A stretch of 64,000 nucleotides of DNA, taken from assembly GCA_951813515.1 (NCBI GenBank), contig OX638346.1, positions 3,031,617 to 3,095,616 of the forward strand, written 5' to 3'. The stretch's first letter is position 1. Every line of letters starts with the position of its first letter. The notes beneath the pieces are model-generated. The model was not told the DNA's origin and did no database searches. It was given only the letters and a program-made list of their open reading frames with translations. Of this stretch, positions 17,718-26,220 are shown in pieces. The stretch is from an uncultured Pseudomonadales bacterium. GTDB taxonomy: Bacteria; Pseudomonadota; Gammaproteobacteria; Pseudomonadales; Azotimanducaceae. The translations under genes were made by a program, and so were the position numbers.

Positions 17718-19787
17718 TCAGCCGCTCTGCAGTTCGACGAAGTCGCGATAGGCACTGTGGGGCCTTGACATGAGTTCTTCGTGGCTGCCGAGATCCCGGA
17801 TTTCGCCCTCTTCCAGGAAGACGATGCGGTCAGCGTGGCGGATGGTGGACAACCGATGGGCGATGACGATGACGAGGCGATCTTCGGCAGCCGAGCGCAG
17901 CGACGCAACGAGCGCGTTCTCGGTTTGCGGGTCCAGTGCGGCGGTAGGTTCGTCCAGGATCAGGATCTTCGAATCGCGAACCAGGCCCCTGGCAATGGAG
18001 AGGCGCTGCTGTTGGCCTACCGACAGGCTGTCTCCCGAACGCCCCAGCTGCGTATCGATGCCGTCCGGGAGATCGGTGATGAAGTCCATGCAACCGGCTG
18101 TCTCCAGGGCCGCCATCATCTGCGCCTCGCTGGCATCGGGGTTGGCGAGCAGGAGGTTCTCCCGAATCGTCTCGGACAGCAGGACGTGTTCCTGGAAGAC
18201 ATAGGTGACGTGGCGCCGCAGGCTGTCGATGTCCAGTTCGCGCACGTCTTCGCCGTCGATCAGCACGCGACCGGTTGTCGGCGTCAGCAGCGAAGGGATG
18301 AGATAGGCGAGGGTGGTCTTGCCTGCGCCCGTCGGTCCCACGATAGCGATCAGTTCACCCACATTCAGTTCGAGATCGACATCGCGAAGCGCCTCCTGCC
18401 CGTCGGGGTAGGCGAAGCCGGTGCCTTCGAGTCGTACGCCGCGCCGAATGTCATCGACAGGGATACCGCCGACGCGATCCTGTTCGGAAGGATAGTCGAG
18501 GAAAAAGAAGACGCGGCGAACCGCCGCGATGACGTCCTGCAGCTTGATCCACCAGGCGCCGAAATATCCCGCGGGAATGGCGATACCCCAGAACACACCG
18601 ACAAGGACCGCGAAGTCGCCAGGCGACATCGAGCCTTCTATGACGGCGTTCGAGATAAGGATGGTCACGTATATGCCCGCGATGCCGAAGGCCGCACCAA
18701 CGATCAACGACACAACACCGACCACGAGGATGGCGTAGCGTTCCCGCAGGAAGGTCTGGCTGCTTCGTTCCGCAAAGCGTCGGTTTTCCTCCTTGCCTGC
18801 GCCGAGGCTCTGGACCGCGGTGATATTGCTCATGGATTCCTCCATGGCATTGGTCGTGGCCGCGCCAGCCGCGCGCTTGTTCTGGTTGGTCCGCCGTAGC
18901 GCGCCGGAAAATGGAAAGGTGATGGCAAAGGCCACGGGTACGGTCAGCCAGGCTATGACGACCAGTTCCGGCGACACATGGCCGTAGGAGTATTGCAGGA
19001 TGTAGAGGTTGATCCCGGCCTGGAGGAGCATGAAGAATGGCACCAACGTCACCCGAAACGCCAGGTCCGGCACCCCTGGGGCGTCGTAGAGCACGCGAAA
19101 GACACTGTCTCCCGTGCGCTGATCATCGAGTGCTGTCATCGGCAGATGCGTGAGACGGTCGAACAGGCGCGAACGCACGCGATTCGCCACGTTCTGGGTC
19201 AACCGAGTGTGCGCCATGAATTCGGCTACGCCCAGCAGCCCACCACCCTGGCTGTGACCGGAGCTGGTCTGATTTTCGGCTTGCGTGGCCGCGTCCCTGC
19301 CCTGCAATAGCCCGGCGTCGGTCTCTCCCATGCGACTTCCGACGGTAATGAGCATGACCAGGTAGATGACCGTGATGGTCAGCATGATGGCGAGAGGATC
19401 CTGTCCCTGGACCAGGTTCAGCAGGGGATACATGAATGGGGGATAGAGAACCTCCGTCTGGCCGAAGGGTTTCTGCAGCATGACATTGTCGACAACGATC
19501 TTGGCCAGCCATGGCAGCAGCAATCCCGGAACAATCATCAGGAGGTGCAGAAAAAACTTGATGCTGAGCAGCCATTTCACCTGCAAGAGCAGCTGGATGC
19601 AGCGGCCAATGATCGAGAGTGCTTCTACGGTCCTGATATCCGGCTGCGTATCGATGCGGTCATCGAAACGGGGCTTGCCGAAGACGTCCTTGAGGTAACG
19701 CGCCCCTCGCTTCAGCCAAGGTCTCCTGGGCGCGCCAGGGTCCTCAGGATTTTCCGGCACGGCTCCCGGCAGGGATTCATCACTCAT
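17718..19787 (-). CDS. ABC exporter half-transporter, second subunit
   Basis: The product has 689 residues from the ATG at 19787. It contains six membrane helices followed by a nucleotide-binding domain with Walker A GPTGAGKTT, signature LSVGQQQRLSIARG, Walker B ILILDEPTAALD and H-loop IAHRLSTIRHAD. All catalytic residues, including the Walker B glutamate, are present. Its start overlaps the stop of the upstream half-transporter in an ATGA junction. The two are therefore likely to form a heterodimer exporting lipids, peptides or drugs. The extra 65 codons of the open frame upstream lie within the partner gene. Confidence 0.9.
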   Translation of the reverse strand: MSDESLPGAVPENPEDPGAPRRPWLKRGARYLKDVFGKPRFDDRIDTQPDIRTVEALSIIGRCIQLLLQVKWLLSIKFFLHLLMIVPGLLLPWLAKIVVDNVMLQKPFGQTEVLYPPFMYPLLNLVQGQDPLAIMLTITVIYLVMLITVGSRMGETDAGLLQGRDAATQAENQTSSGHSQGGGLLGVAEFMAHTRLTQNVANRVRSRLFDRLTHLPMTALDDQRTGDSVFRVLYDAPGVPDLAFRVTLVPFFMLLQAGINLYILQYSYGHVSPELVVIAWLTVPVAFAITFPFSGALRRTNQNKRAAGAATTNAMEESMSNITAVQSLGAGKEENRRFAERSSQTFLRERYAILVVGVVSLIVGAAFGIAGIYVTILISNAVIEGSMSPGDFAVLVGVFWGIAIPAGYFGAWWIKLQDVIAAVRRVFFFLDYPSEQDRVGGIPVDDIRRGVRLEGTGFAYPDGQEALRDVDLELNVGELIAIVGPTGAGKTTLAYLIPSLLTPTTGRVLIDGEDVRELDIDSLRRHVTYVFQEHVLLSETIRENLLLANPDASEAQMMAALETAGCMDFITDLPDGIDTQLGRSGDSLSVGQQQRLSIARGLVRDSKILILDEPTAALDPQTENALVASLRSAAEDRLVIVIAHRLSTIRHADRIVFLEEGEIRDLGSHEELMSRPHSAYRDFVELQSG

Positions 19788-21838
19788 CGGGACCCCCGCG
19801 CCTGAGATCCGGACGTTTCGGCTCCAACAAAGGCGCGGTAGCGTCCGTCCGGCATGGCCATCAGCGCGTCGTGCGATCCCGACTCGACGATTCGTCCACC
19901 CTCTATCAGCGCGATCTGATCCGCGTTCCTGATGGTGGACAAGCGATGCGTGATGAGGAAGATGACCCTGTCTTTGCCCCAATCGGCGAGGTTCGCGAGA
20001 ACCTGTTGCTCGTTGCGCGCGTCCAGCGAGGCCGTCGGCTCATCGAGAATCAGGATCGGCGTGTCGCGCACGATGGCCCGGGCGATGGATAGCCGCTGTC
20101 GTTGTCCGGCGGACAGCTTGCCGCCGCGCTCGCCGAGTTCGGTGTCGTAGCCCTTGGGCATGGCCTGAATGAACGCGTCGGCGCAGGCAACCCTGGCTGC
20201 GGCTTCGATGTCGGACCGCTTGGCGCCCGATGTGCCGAAGCCGATGTTCCTGGCGACGGTATCCGCGAACAGAATGTTCTTCTGCAGTGCGATCGTCACG
20301 TTGGCGCGGATGTCGTCGACGGCCATGGCGCGCAGGTCGACGCCGTTGATCTCGACGGATCCGGCATCGGGTTCGTATAGCCGCAGCAGGAGCGTCATCA
20401 GCGTGGACTTGCCGGTGCCGGTAGAGCCGACGATGGCGGTGACAGTGCCGGCGTAGGCGTCCAGATCAATGCCCTGCAGCACGCGCCGATCAGCTTCATA
20501 GGCGAATTGAACGCCGCGCCAGCTCACGTGCTCGATGGGGCTCGGAAACGGCACCGGATCGTCCGGGTCCACGACTTCGGGCTCCTGGTCCAGCAGGTAG
20601 AACGCCCGCTCCAGGGCGAGGAAGAGATCCTGCATCCGCATCCAGATGCCAAGCAGGTCCCGGGCGCCTCCGGCCAGCCCCTCTATGCGCCCCCGTGCGA
20701 TCTGTACCGCTCCGAGATTCCAGACGACGAAACCGATGAACGTGGCGACGAGCGCACCGAGAAACGTTTCTCGCCCTTCAATCACCCACGAGACCATGAT
20801 GTATTCGGACAGAATCAACATGCCGCCGCCGAGCAACGCTACAGCCGTGGTCAAGAGGACCATGTCGAGGCGCAGAAAATACGCTGCGTCCAGTGCGCTG
20901 ACGGAGTCCCGGTCGAAGCGGTCGAATACGCGGGCCTCGGCGCGATTGGCCTTGACCACCTTGATTGCGGCGAACGCTTCCTGCAATCGGGACGTCAGGT
21001 TGCTGTTGGCGATGCGGTTGGCCAGGGCGCGTCGGCGAATTCGGGGCGTCGACGCTACCGTGAGCCAGCCGATGGGCAAGCCGACAATGACGACGATCAG
21101 GGCGAACCAGGGATCGAAGGCGGCTACGAAGGCGAGGCCGAGGAGAATCCAGTAGAGGGCCACCAGCGGGCTGATGATGGCGCCCTGGATCAGGTTGATG
21201 ATCATCGCGCTGTCCTGGTAGACCCGGAAAATGGCGTCGCCGACCCGGGAATCGTTGTGGAATCTGAGCGACAGGGACTCTGCGCGTTCGACCATGGCCA
21301 CCCGCAGATTCTGGTTGATGCTCTGCCAGACCCAGCTGCTGTAGTACCAGATGGCCATGCCGACAATCGCCGTGACGACACCGCTGACCGCGCCCCATAG
21401 CACAAGACGATTGCGCACCGTCTTGCGCTGCGCCTGGGTCAACTCCGGGTCTGCTTCCGGCAGTTCGACTCTTCGCTTACCTGTTTTGGACTTCCCGGTC
21501 GCGTGCGGGAGGTCAGTCTTGACCCCTTCCCCCAGCTTCAGGGGATCGGTCGTGACGTACTCGTCGCCAAGAAACAGCACGGTCGCCTGAATCGGTTGCA
21601 GTCCTTCTCCGAGCAGGACCTTATTGGTTAACAGGTCCGTACCGAAGAACACCCCGACCAGCCCAGCCAGACCGCCAGAGAACATGAAGGCGAGTAGCAC
21701 CAGAAGGTGCTTCAGCAGGGGACGCATGTGAGGCCATGTCTTGAGCGCGAGGCCGAACATCCGGCGGGCGGTCATTGTCGGCGACGCTTCCACGAGACCC
21801 TTGTCCGCGTAGCCGCCAATCAGTTGAAGATCACTCAT
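19784..21838 (-). CDS. ABC exporter half-transporter, first subunit
   Basis: The 684-residue protein is a membrane-domain/ATPase fusion with Walker A GSTGTGKST, signature LSAGQRQRLSIARA, Walker B ILILDEPTASLD and ITHRLSTIRNAD. An unusual hydrophilic insert of roughly 70 residues between helices 1 and 2 (containing KSKTGKRRVELPEADPELTQ) would project outside the membrane core. It is the first gene of a two-gene operon with a four-base overlap. Both subunits keep consensus ATPase sites, so neither half looks degenerate. Confidence 0.9.
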   Translation of the reverse strand: MSDLQLIGGYADKGLVEASPTMTARRMFGLALKTWPHMRPLLKHLLVLLAFMFSGGLAGLVGVFFGTDLLTNKVLLGEGLQPIQATVLFLGDEYVTTDPLKLGEGVKTDLPHATGKSKTGKRRVELPEADPELTQAQRKTVRNRLVLWGAVSGVVTAIVGMAIWYYSSWVWQSINQNLRVAMVERAESLSLRFHNDSRVGDAIFRVYQDSAMIINLIQGAIISPLVALYWILLGLAFVAAFDPWFALIVVIVGLPIGWLTVASTPRIRRRALANRIANSNLTSRLQEAFAAIKVVKANRAEARVFDRFDRDSVSALDAAYFLRLDMVLLTTAVALLGGGMLILSEYIMVSWVIEGRETFLGALVATFIGFVVWNLGAVQIARGRIEGLAGGARDLLGIWMRMQDLFLALERAFYLLDQEPEVVDPDDPVPFPSPIEHVSWRGVQFAYEADRRVLQGIDLDAYAGTVTAIVGSTGTGKSTLMTLLLRLYEPDAGSVEINGVDLRAMAVDDIRANVTIALQKNILFADTVARNIGFGTSGAKRSDIEAAARVACADAFIQAMPKGYDTELGERGGKLSAGQRQRLSIARAIVRDTPILILDEPTASLDARNEQQVLANLADWGKDRVIFLITHRLSTIRNADQIALIEGGRIVESGSHDALMAMPDGRYRAFVGAETSGSQARGSR

Positions 21839-22050
21839 GCAGCTGCCTTGTAGCGACCCCGCGGCCCGCGTAGCCGTTTGTTTGGGAGCGTCCTGTCCAG
21901 CGCCTACGGTATGGTTCTACCTAGCGCCGTCAATGACATGATTCCACAAGTCACCCAGATTTTTCCTCAACCCAGGACCAGCCCCCGGGTTGGAAATCGT
22001 TATTTCGATGGATGCGTAGCTGCGGCGCCAATGCTGGGCGCAGAAACGGC

Positions 22051-22908
22051 TCAGGCAGGCATCAGGACCGCGAGGATATCGGATTTCGCCCCGTGTAGCA
22101 CGGCATTGGCGGTGGAGCCGAGCAGGAGCCTGAGTCCATGCCGTCCGTGGGTGCCCAACACAACCAGATCCACTCCCAACTCGTCGGTCAGGGCATGGAT
22201 TTCGTCTGCAGGATGCCCAGTGCGGACCAGTCGCTCGCCCGTCAAGCCGAACTTGGCGGCCAGTTCGTCCAGACGCGCCTGCAGCTGTTCTTTGACTGCA
22301 TCGTCAAAAGGGGGTACCGGGCTTGTGGCCAGGTCCGCGCCGACATAGGTGTATTCGACTGGTCGTGCAACGGTGGCTACGGAAACGCGCGCCCCACTGA
22401 TCGCGGCGACCGCCACTGCGCGCGCGAGCACCGCGGGCGCGTCCTCGGTCGTGTCGACGGCGGCCAGCACGTGGCGGAACGGCTGCGGCTCCTCGGGAAT
22501 GTGTACGCAAAGCACATCGCAGACCCTGCCGTGCAGTACGGCACTTGCGGTTGAGCCGAGTAGCCGCCGCCAGCCGCCCCGGCCGTGCGCACCGATGACA
22601 ACAAGGTCCGCGCCCTGCGAGTCGGCATAGCCACAGATCCCTTTGGCAGGGTGGCCTTCAAGCAGTACGTGCCGCTCAATGCCGGCCGACGTGCACACGG
22701 CCTCCAAATGCTGAGCCGCCTGACTCGTGGCGTGTTCGCGTAACGCTACTTCAGGTCTGAAGGCGACATGTTCGCCGACGTAGGGAGGCAGGTCGACGAC
22801 ATGCATGGCCGTGATCTCCGCACCGGCGCCGATGTGCAGTGCACGTTGCACGACGTTCTCACTGGCGTCTGACATGTCCACGGCCGCAAGTATGCGCGAA
22901 TAGGTCAC
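22051..22908 (-). CDS. Tandem-domain universal stress protein
   Basis: From the GTG at 22908 the 285-residue product holds two UspA domains. The first has GAHGRGGWRRLLGSTASAVL and the second GTHGRHGLRLLLGSTANAVL, both with the G-2x-G-9x-G(S/T) ATP-binding pattern. It probably binds ATP and acts in stress survival. The GTG is chosen because GGAGG lies five bases upstream and the first beta strand (TYSRILAAVDMS) begins there. The open frame to 23118 adds a low-complexity Arg/Gly stretch that is probably not translated. Confidence 0.88.
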   Translation of the reverse strand: MTYSRILAAVDMSDASENVVQRALHIGAGAEITAMHVVDLPPYVGEHVAFRPEVALREHATSQAAQHLEAVCTSAGIERHVLLEGHPAKGICGYADSQGADLVVIGAHGRGGWRRLLGSTASAVLHGRVCDVLCVHIPEEPQPFRHVLAAVDTTEDAPAVLARAVAVAAISGARVSVATVARPVEYTYVGADLATSPVPPFDDAVKEQLQARLDELAAKFGLTGERLVRTGHPADEIHALTDELGVDLVVLGTHGRHGLRLLLGSTANAVLHGAKSDILAVLMPA

Positions 22909-23141
22909 CTCGTCCTCCAAGCCGTCCCGCTGCTGCGGAGATAATACTGTGCGGAAACTGCGCCGACCATGATGAGATATGGGGCCTGCCGCCGGCGTTA
23001 GCAAGTGACCGCTCGCGCCATAAAATCCATCGCCCTGACGGGCGCCGTGTTCTACCCCAGCCCCGGCCCTCTGTTTCGCCCATCCTGCCCGTCCGGGATC
23101 CTGCGCCCTGATCAGCACTACGTGCCGTTCTACGACGCACG

Positions 23142-23918
23142 CTAGCGTCCCTTGAATTCCGGGTCACGACCCTCCCGGGCTGCGGTTCGGGCTTCCTGGG
23201 TGTCCGAGGCCTTGCCCAGCACCGATAGCGCGAGCGTTTCGTATCTCACCTGGGTCTCTATGTCGGAGTGCAGGCCCTGCTTGAGACCGCGCTTGTTCAT
23301 GCGCACGGACAGGGGCGAGAAACCCGCGATGGTGGTCGCCGTTTCCCATGCCGTCTGCGCCAGCTGGTCGGCGGGCACGACCTGGTTCACGAGTCCGATC
23401 TCCAGGGCCTCTCGGGCCTCAACCGTCTTCGAGAGCAGGACCATTTCGGACGCCTTGCCCTGCCCGATCAGGCGCGGCAGCGTGTAGGTCGACCCGAGTT
23501 CGGCGGAGATGCCGAGTCTCGTGAAGGGAAGCAGGAAGCGCGCCTCCTCCGACGCGATGCGAAGGTCGCACAGCAGGGTCATGGTGCATCCGCCGCCGAC
23601 GGCCCAGCCGTTGATCGCGGCGATGATGGGTTTCTCCACGTCGTGGAACGACTGGAACATGCGTTCGGCTAGTCCGGGCGAGTTGCTGGCCCTGGGTTCG
23701 CTGGCACTTCCGCCCCGGAGGTCCGCGCCGGAACTGAATCCGCGCCCCGCGCCGGTGATGATGAACACCCGCGTGTCGTCGTCCTGGTCGTGCTCCGCGA
23801 GGGCGTCGAAGAGCTCGTTCGCGAGCTGCAGGTTCAACGCGTTCAGTCGCTCGGGACGGTTCAGCGTGATGGTCGTTACGAATTCGTTGTTCTCGACGAT
23901 GAGGGTTTCGTAGGCCAT
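23142..23918 (-). CDS. Enoyl-CoA hydratase/isomerase family protein
   Basis: The 258-residue crotonase-fold protein starts MAYETLIVENNEFVTTITLN. It has the CoA-binding and oxyanion-hole segments GAGRGFSSGADLRGG and INGWAVGGGCTMTLLCDLRI, then ARFLLPFTRLGISAELGSTY. Glu appears at the second catalytic position (ISAELGSTY) whereas the first is less typical, so isomerase or other crotonase chemistry is possible. The ATG at 23918 has GGAG eight bases upstream. It is monocistronic in appearance. Confidence 0.88.
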   Translation of the reverse strand: MAYETLIVENNEFVTTITLNRPERLNALNLQLANELFDALAEHDQDDDTRVFIITGAGRGFSSGADLRGGSASEPRASNSPGLAERMFQSFHDVEKPIIAAINGWAVGGGCTMTLLCDLRIASEEARFLLPFTRLGISAELGSTYTLPRLIGQGKASEMVLLSKTVEAREALEIGLVNQVVPADQLAQTAWETATTIAGFSPLSVRMNKRGLKQGLHSDIETQVRYETLALSVLGKASDTQEARTAAREGRDPEFKGR

Positions 23919-24260
23919 TCGAATCTCCGGTTTTCCAGCGCGGCAGTATATCCGGGAAGCGTTCGTTGCCACGAACGGAAGCTGTTGCCGAGTGATCGCT
24001 TGGGATGCCGTCTGCGGTTGGGACTTCCGCCAGAAGAAACGTCGGGTGGTTTCAGCCACTTCCTACATCGATGGGGGTCGTTGACTGGCAGAGCGACGTT
24101 CTCCCGTCGGCGACAATCGCCCTTGGCGTTTTGCTGGAGTGACACATGGCTGGTCGAGCTCGTGAATCGGGTGCCCCACCTCGGATTGAGCGCTCAAACG
24201 CCGCCGTGCTACGCTCGGCTGGTCGTCGGCAACGCCGGCGCCTGAAGCGAGATCGGACCA
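23919..24260. other. Intergenic region, no gene seen
   Basis: The 342 bases lie between divergent genes for an enoyl-CoA hydratase and an Uma2 protein. Short frames occur on both strands, but none has a start with a ribosome site or a recognisable product. Promoters for both neighbours should be here, though none is obvious by eye. Confidence 0.5.
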
Positions 24261-24944
24261 ATGAGCGAAGTGCTGCGTGCCGATTCCAGGATCGTTGAGT
24301 TTCCGACGTCGGACGGCAGACCGGTGGCGGAGACCCCACTCCACTACAAGCGCCTGTCGGACCTGGCGTATTGCATCACGACGTTCTTCAAACGGCGGGC
24401 GGACGCCTATGTCGGCGTCAACATGTTGGCGTACGACGATCCAAAGGAGCCGAGAAGACATCTGTCGCCGGATATCTTCGTGGCCTTCGGCGGCGCAAGC
24501 GAAAAAGAACGCGAGCGAGAGATCTACAAGCTCTGGGAGGAGCCGTCGCCAGCGTTCGTGCTGGAGGTGACCTCAAAGAGCACGCGCAGGGAGGACGAAC
24601 GCAAGAAGGCGCGCTACGCGAAGTGGGGCGTGGCCGAGTACTTCATGTATGACCCGCGCGGGGAATACCTGGCGCCGGCGCTGCAGGGTTTCGAACTGTC
24701 CAGCGGGGGCTACCGATCGATGCTCGAGCGCACGCTTGCCAATGGCGAACAGGGCTTGTCCAGCAGGAGACTCGGCCTTGATCTGTGGTTGGATGGCCCC
24801 GCGCTGCGCCTATACGATCCCGTTGCGGAGCGAAACCTGTTGACGCCGGATGAGACTCGACAACGCCTTGCGGCGGCCGAGATGGAACTGTCCGAGCTGA
24901 AGGCGCAGATCGGTGCCGCATCGCCCGAGAAGGACGGGCGGTAG
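24261..24944 (+). CDS. Uma2-family (DUF820) putative restriction endonuclease-like protein
   Basis: The 227-residue protein has the Uma2 core: LSPDIFVAFGG (Asp), FVLEVTSKSTRREDERKKAR (Glu-x-Thr-Ser-Lys) and YAKWGVAEYFMYDPRGEYL, which together form a PD-(D/E)xK-type active site. These proteins are common in large-genome and sponge-associated bacteria, and their biological role is poorly defined. A short coiled tail (RLAAAEMELSELKAQIG) ends it. It is 130 bases upstream of the FGE gene on the same strand. Confidence 0.85.
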   Translation: MSEVLRADSRIVEFPTSDGRPVAETPLHYKRLSDLAYCITTFFKRRADAYVGVNMLAYDDPKEPRRHLSPDIFVAFGGASEKEREREIYKLWEEPSPAFVLEVTSKSTRREDERKKARYAKWGVAEYFMYDPRGEYLAPALQGFELSSGGYRSMLERTLANGEQGLSSRRLGLDLWLDGPALRLYDPVAERNLLTPDETRQRLAAAEMELSELKAQIGAASPEKDGR

Positions 24945-25074
24945 CAGGCTACGAAGATCCTCCACGCTTCCCTCTGACGACAGACGAACGCATGGTGATG
25001 GTTGACGCCAGTTTGCAGGCGAGAAACCTGGCGGTTATCGAGCAGGATGTATCCGGTGCTGCGGCGAATCAGAC

Positions 25075-26133
25075 TTGACTTCTGACACCGACGATATGGT
25101 CCGGATTCCCGGAGGGGAATTTGACATGGGGGCCGCGGGCTTCTACGTCGAGGAGCGTCCTGTGGTTGCCGTCCGGTTGGATGGCTTCTGGATGGACCCC
25201 GCGCCGGTGACTAACAGGGACTTCGCGCGTTTCGTCGAAGCGACGGGCTACGTGACGGTCGCGGAGAGGGACCTGATCGCCGAGGACTATCCCGGTCTCG
25301 ACGAAGCGGATCTTGCGGCGGGGTCGCTTGTGTTCATCCAGACTCGCGGCCCCGTGGACCTGGACAACCCGGGCCGTTGGTGGCGATTCGTCAGGGGTGC
25401 CAACTGGAGAGAAGAGTCGGCCCATGCGGACCATCCCGTCGTGCACGTCGCCTACGAAGATGCGAACGCCTATGCCGACTGGCGCGGCAAATCGCTGCCC
25501 ACGGAAGCGGAGTGGGAATACGCGGCAAAAGGAGGCCTGGACGGGGCAACCTACCCTTGGGGTGACGATTTCCACCCCGGCGGCAAGGCGATGGCGAACA
25601 CCTGGGAGGGTGAGTTCCCGTGGCGCAATACCGCGCGCGACGGCCACACCCGCACCTCCCCCGTGGACACATACCCGCCCAACGGTTACGGCTTGTTCGA
25701 CATGGTGGGCAATGTCTGGGAATGGACGCAGGACTGGTGGAGCGCATCGCATGGGGCTCAGCCCGGGAGCGCGAGGGTGTCCCTCGCAGAAGAAGGCAGC
25801 GCGAGGGTGTCCCTCGCGGAAGAAGGCAGCGCGAGGGGGCACCTATCGCAGGAAGCAACCGATATGCCCTGTTGCGGATCAGTCAACCAACGCGCCGCTG
25901 GCCGCAGCATCGGGCGAACCGTCGTGCGAACCAATCCGCGCGGCGGGCCGGAGGGCGACAGCTTCGATCCATTGCAATCCGAGATAAGGATTCCGCGCAA
26001 GGTTCTCAAGGGGGGCTCGCATCTCTGCGCACCGAGCTACTGCCTGCGCTATCGTCCCGCCGCACGTATCCCGCAGATGATCGATACGGCGACATCGCAC
26101 ATCGGCTTTCGCTGCGTCGTTCGCGACGGCTGA
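25075..26133 (+). CDS. Formylglycine-generating enzyme (FGE/SUMF1 family)
   Basis: The 352-residue protein oxidises the active-site cysteine of sulfatases to formylglycine. Its N-terminus has the family opening MVRIPGGEFDMG, then LPTEAEWEYAAKGGLDGATYPWG and MVGNVWEWTQDWW. Near the C-terminus GGSHLCAPSYCLRYR (Cys318 and Cys323) aligns with the catalytic Cys pair of human FGE (GGSYMCHRSYCYRYR), so this is a true FGE and not a generic SUMF1 protein. No signal peptide is seen. The frame starts at TTG 25075, and ATG 25096 is the alternative. An in-frame 30-base tandem repeat (25768-25827) lies after WEWTQDWW. Four Cys-type sulfatases are encoded at 38.9-51.4 kb. Confidence 0.9.
   Translation: MTSDTDDMVRIPGGEFDMGAAGFYVEERPVVAVRLDGFWMDPAPVTNRDFARFVEATGYVTVAERDLIAEDYPGLDEADLAAGSLVFIQTRGPVDLDNPGRWWRFVRGANWREESAHADHPVVHVAYEDANAYADWRGKSLPTEAEWEYAAKGGLDGATYPWGDDFHPGGKAMANTWEGEFPWRNTARDGHTRTSPVDTYPPNGYGLFDMVGNVWEWTQDWWSASHGAQPGSARVSLAEEGSARVSLAEEGSARGHLSQEATDMPCCGSVNQRAAGRSIGRTVVRTNPRGGPEGDSFDPLQSEIRIPRKVLKGGSHLCAPSYCLRYRPAARIPQMIDTATSHIGFRCVVRDG
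25768..25827. repeat. In-frame tandem repeat inside the FGE gene
   Basis: Two 30-base units start at 25768 and 25798 and differ at one base. A third, diverged unit starts at 25828. Each of the first two contains the perfect inverted repeat GCGAGGG-TGT-CCCTCGC and encodes SARVSLAEEG in frame. The units sit in a loop region between the WEWTQDWW motif and the catalytic Cys motif. Confidence 0.85.
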
Positions 26134-26220
26134 TGTTGCCGGCAACGCCGTTGTTCACGCCTTTCAGGTGATGCTCGTGCACACCTTCCTATTGCTTGGA
26201 CACATCGATCACGCAGATGG

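Noticed and set aside
22909-23118. N-terminal extension of the universal stress protein
   Set aside because: It is low-complexity Gly/Arg/Ala without a UspA pattern, and the GTG with GGAGG at 22908 fits the domain start.
25768-25848. CRISPR-like repeat array
   Set aside because: There are only two near-identical 30-base units with no spacers, inside a coding frame.
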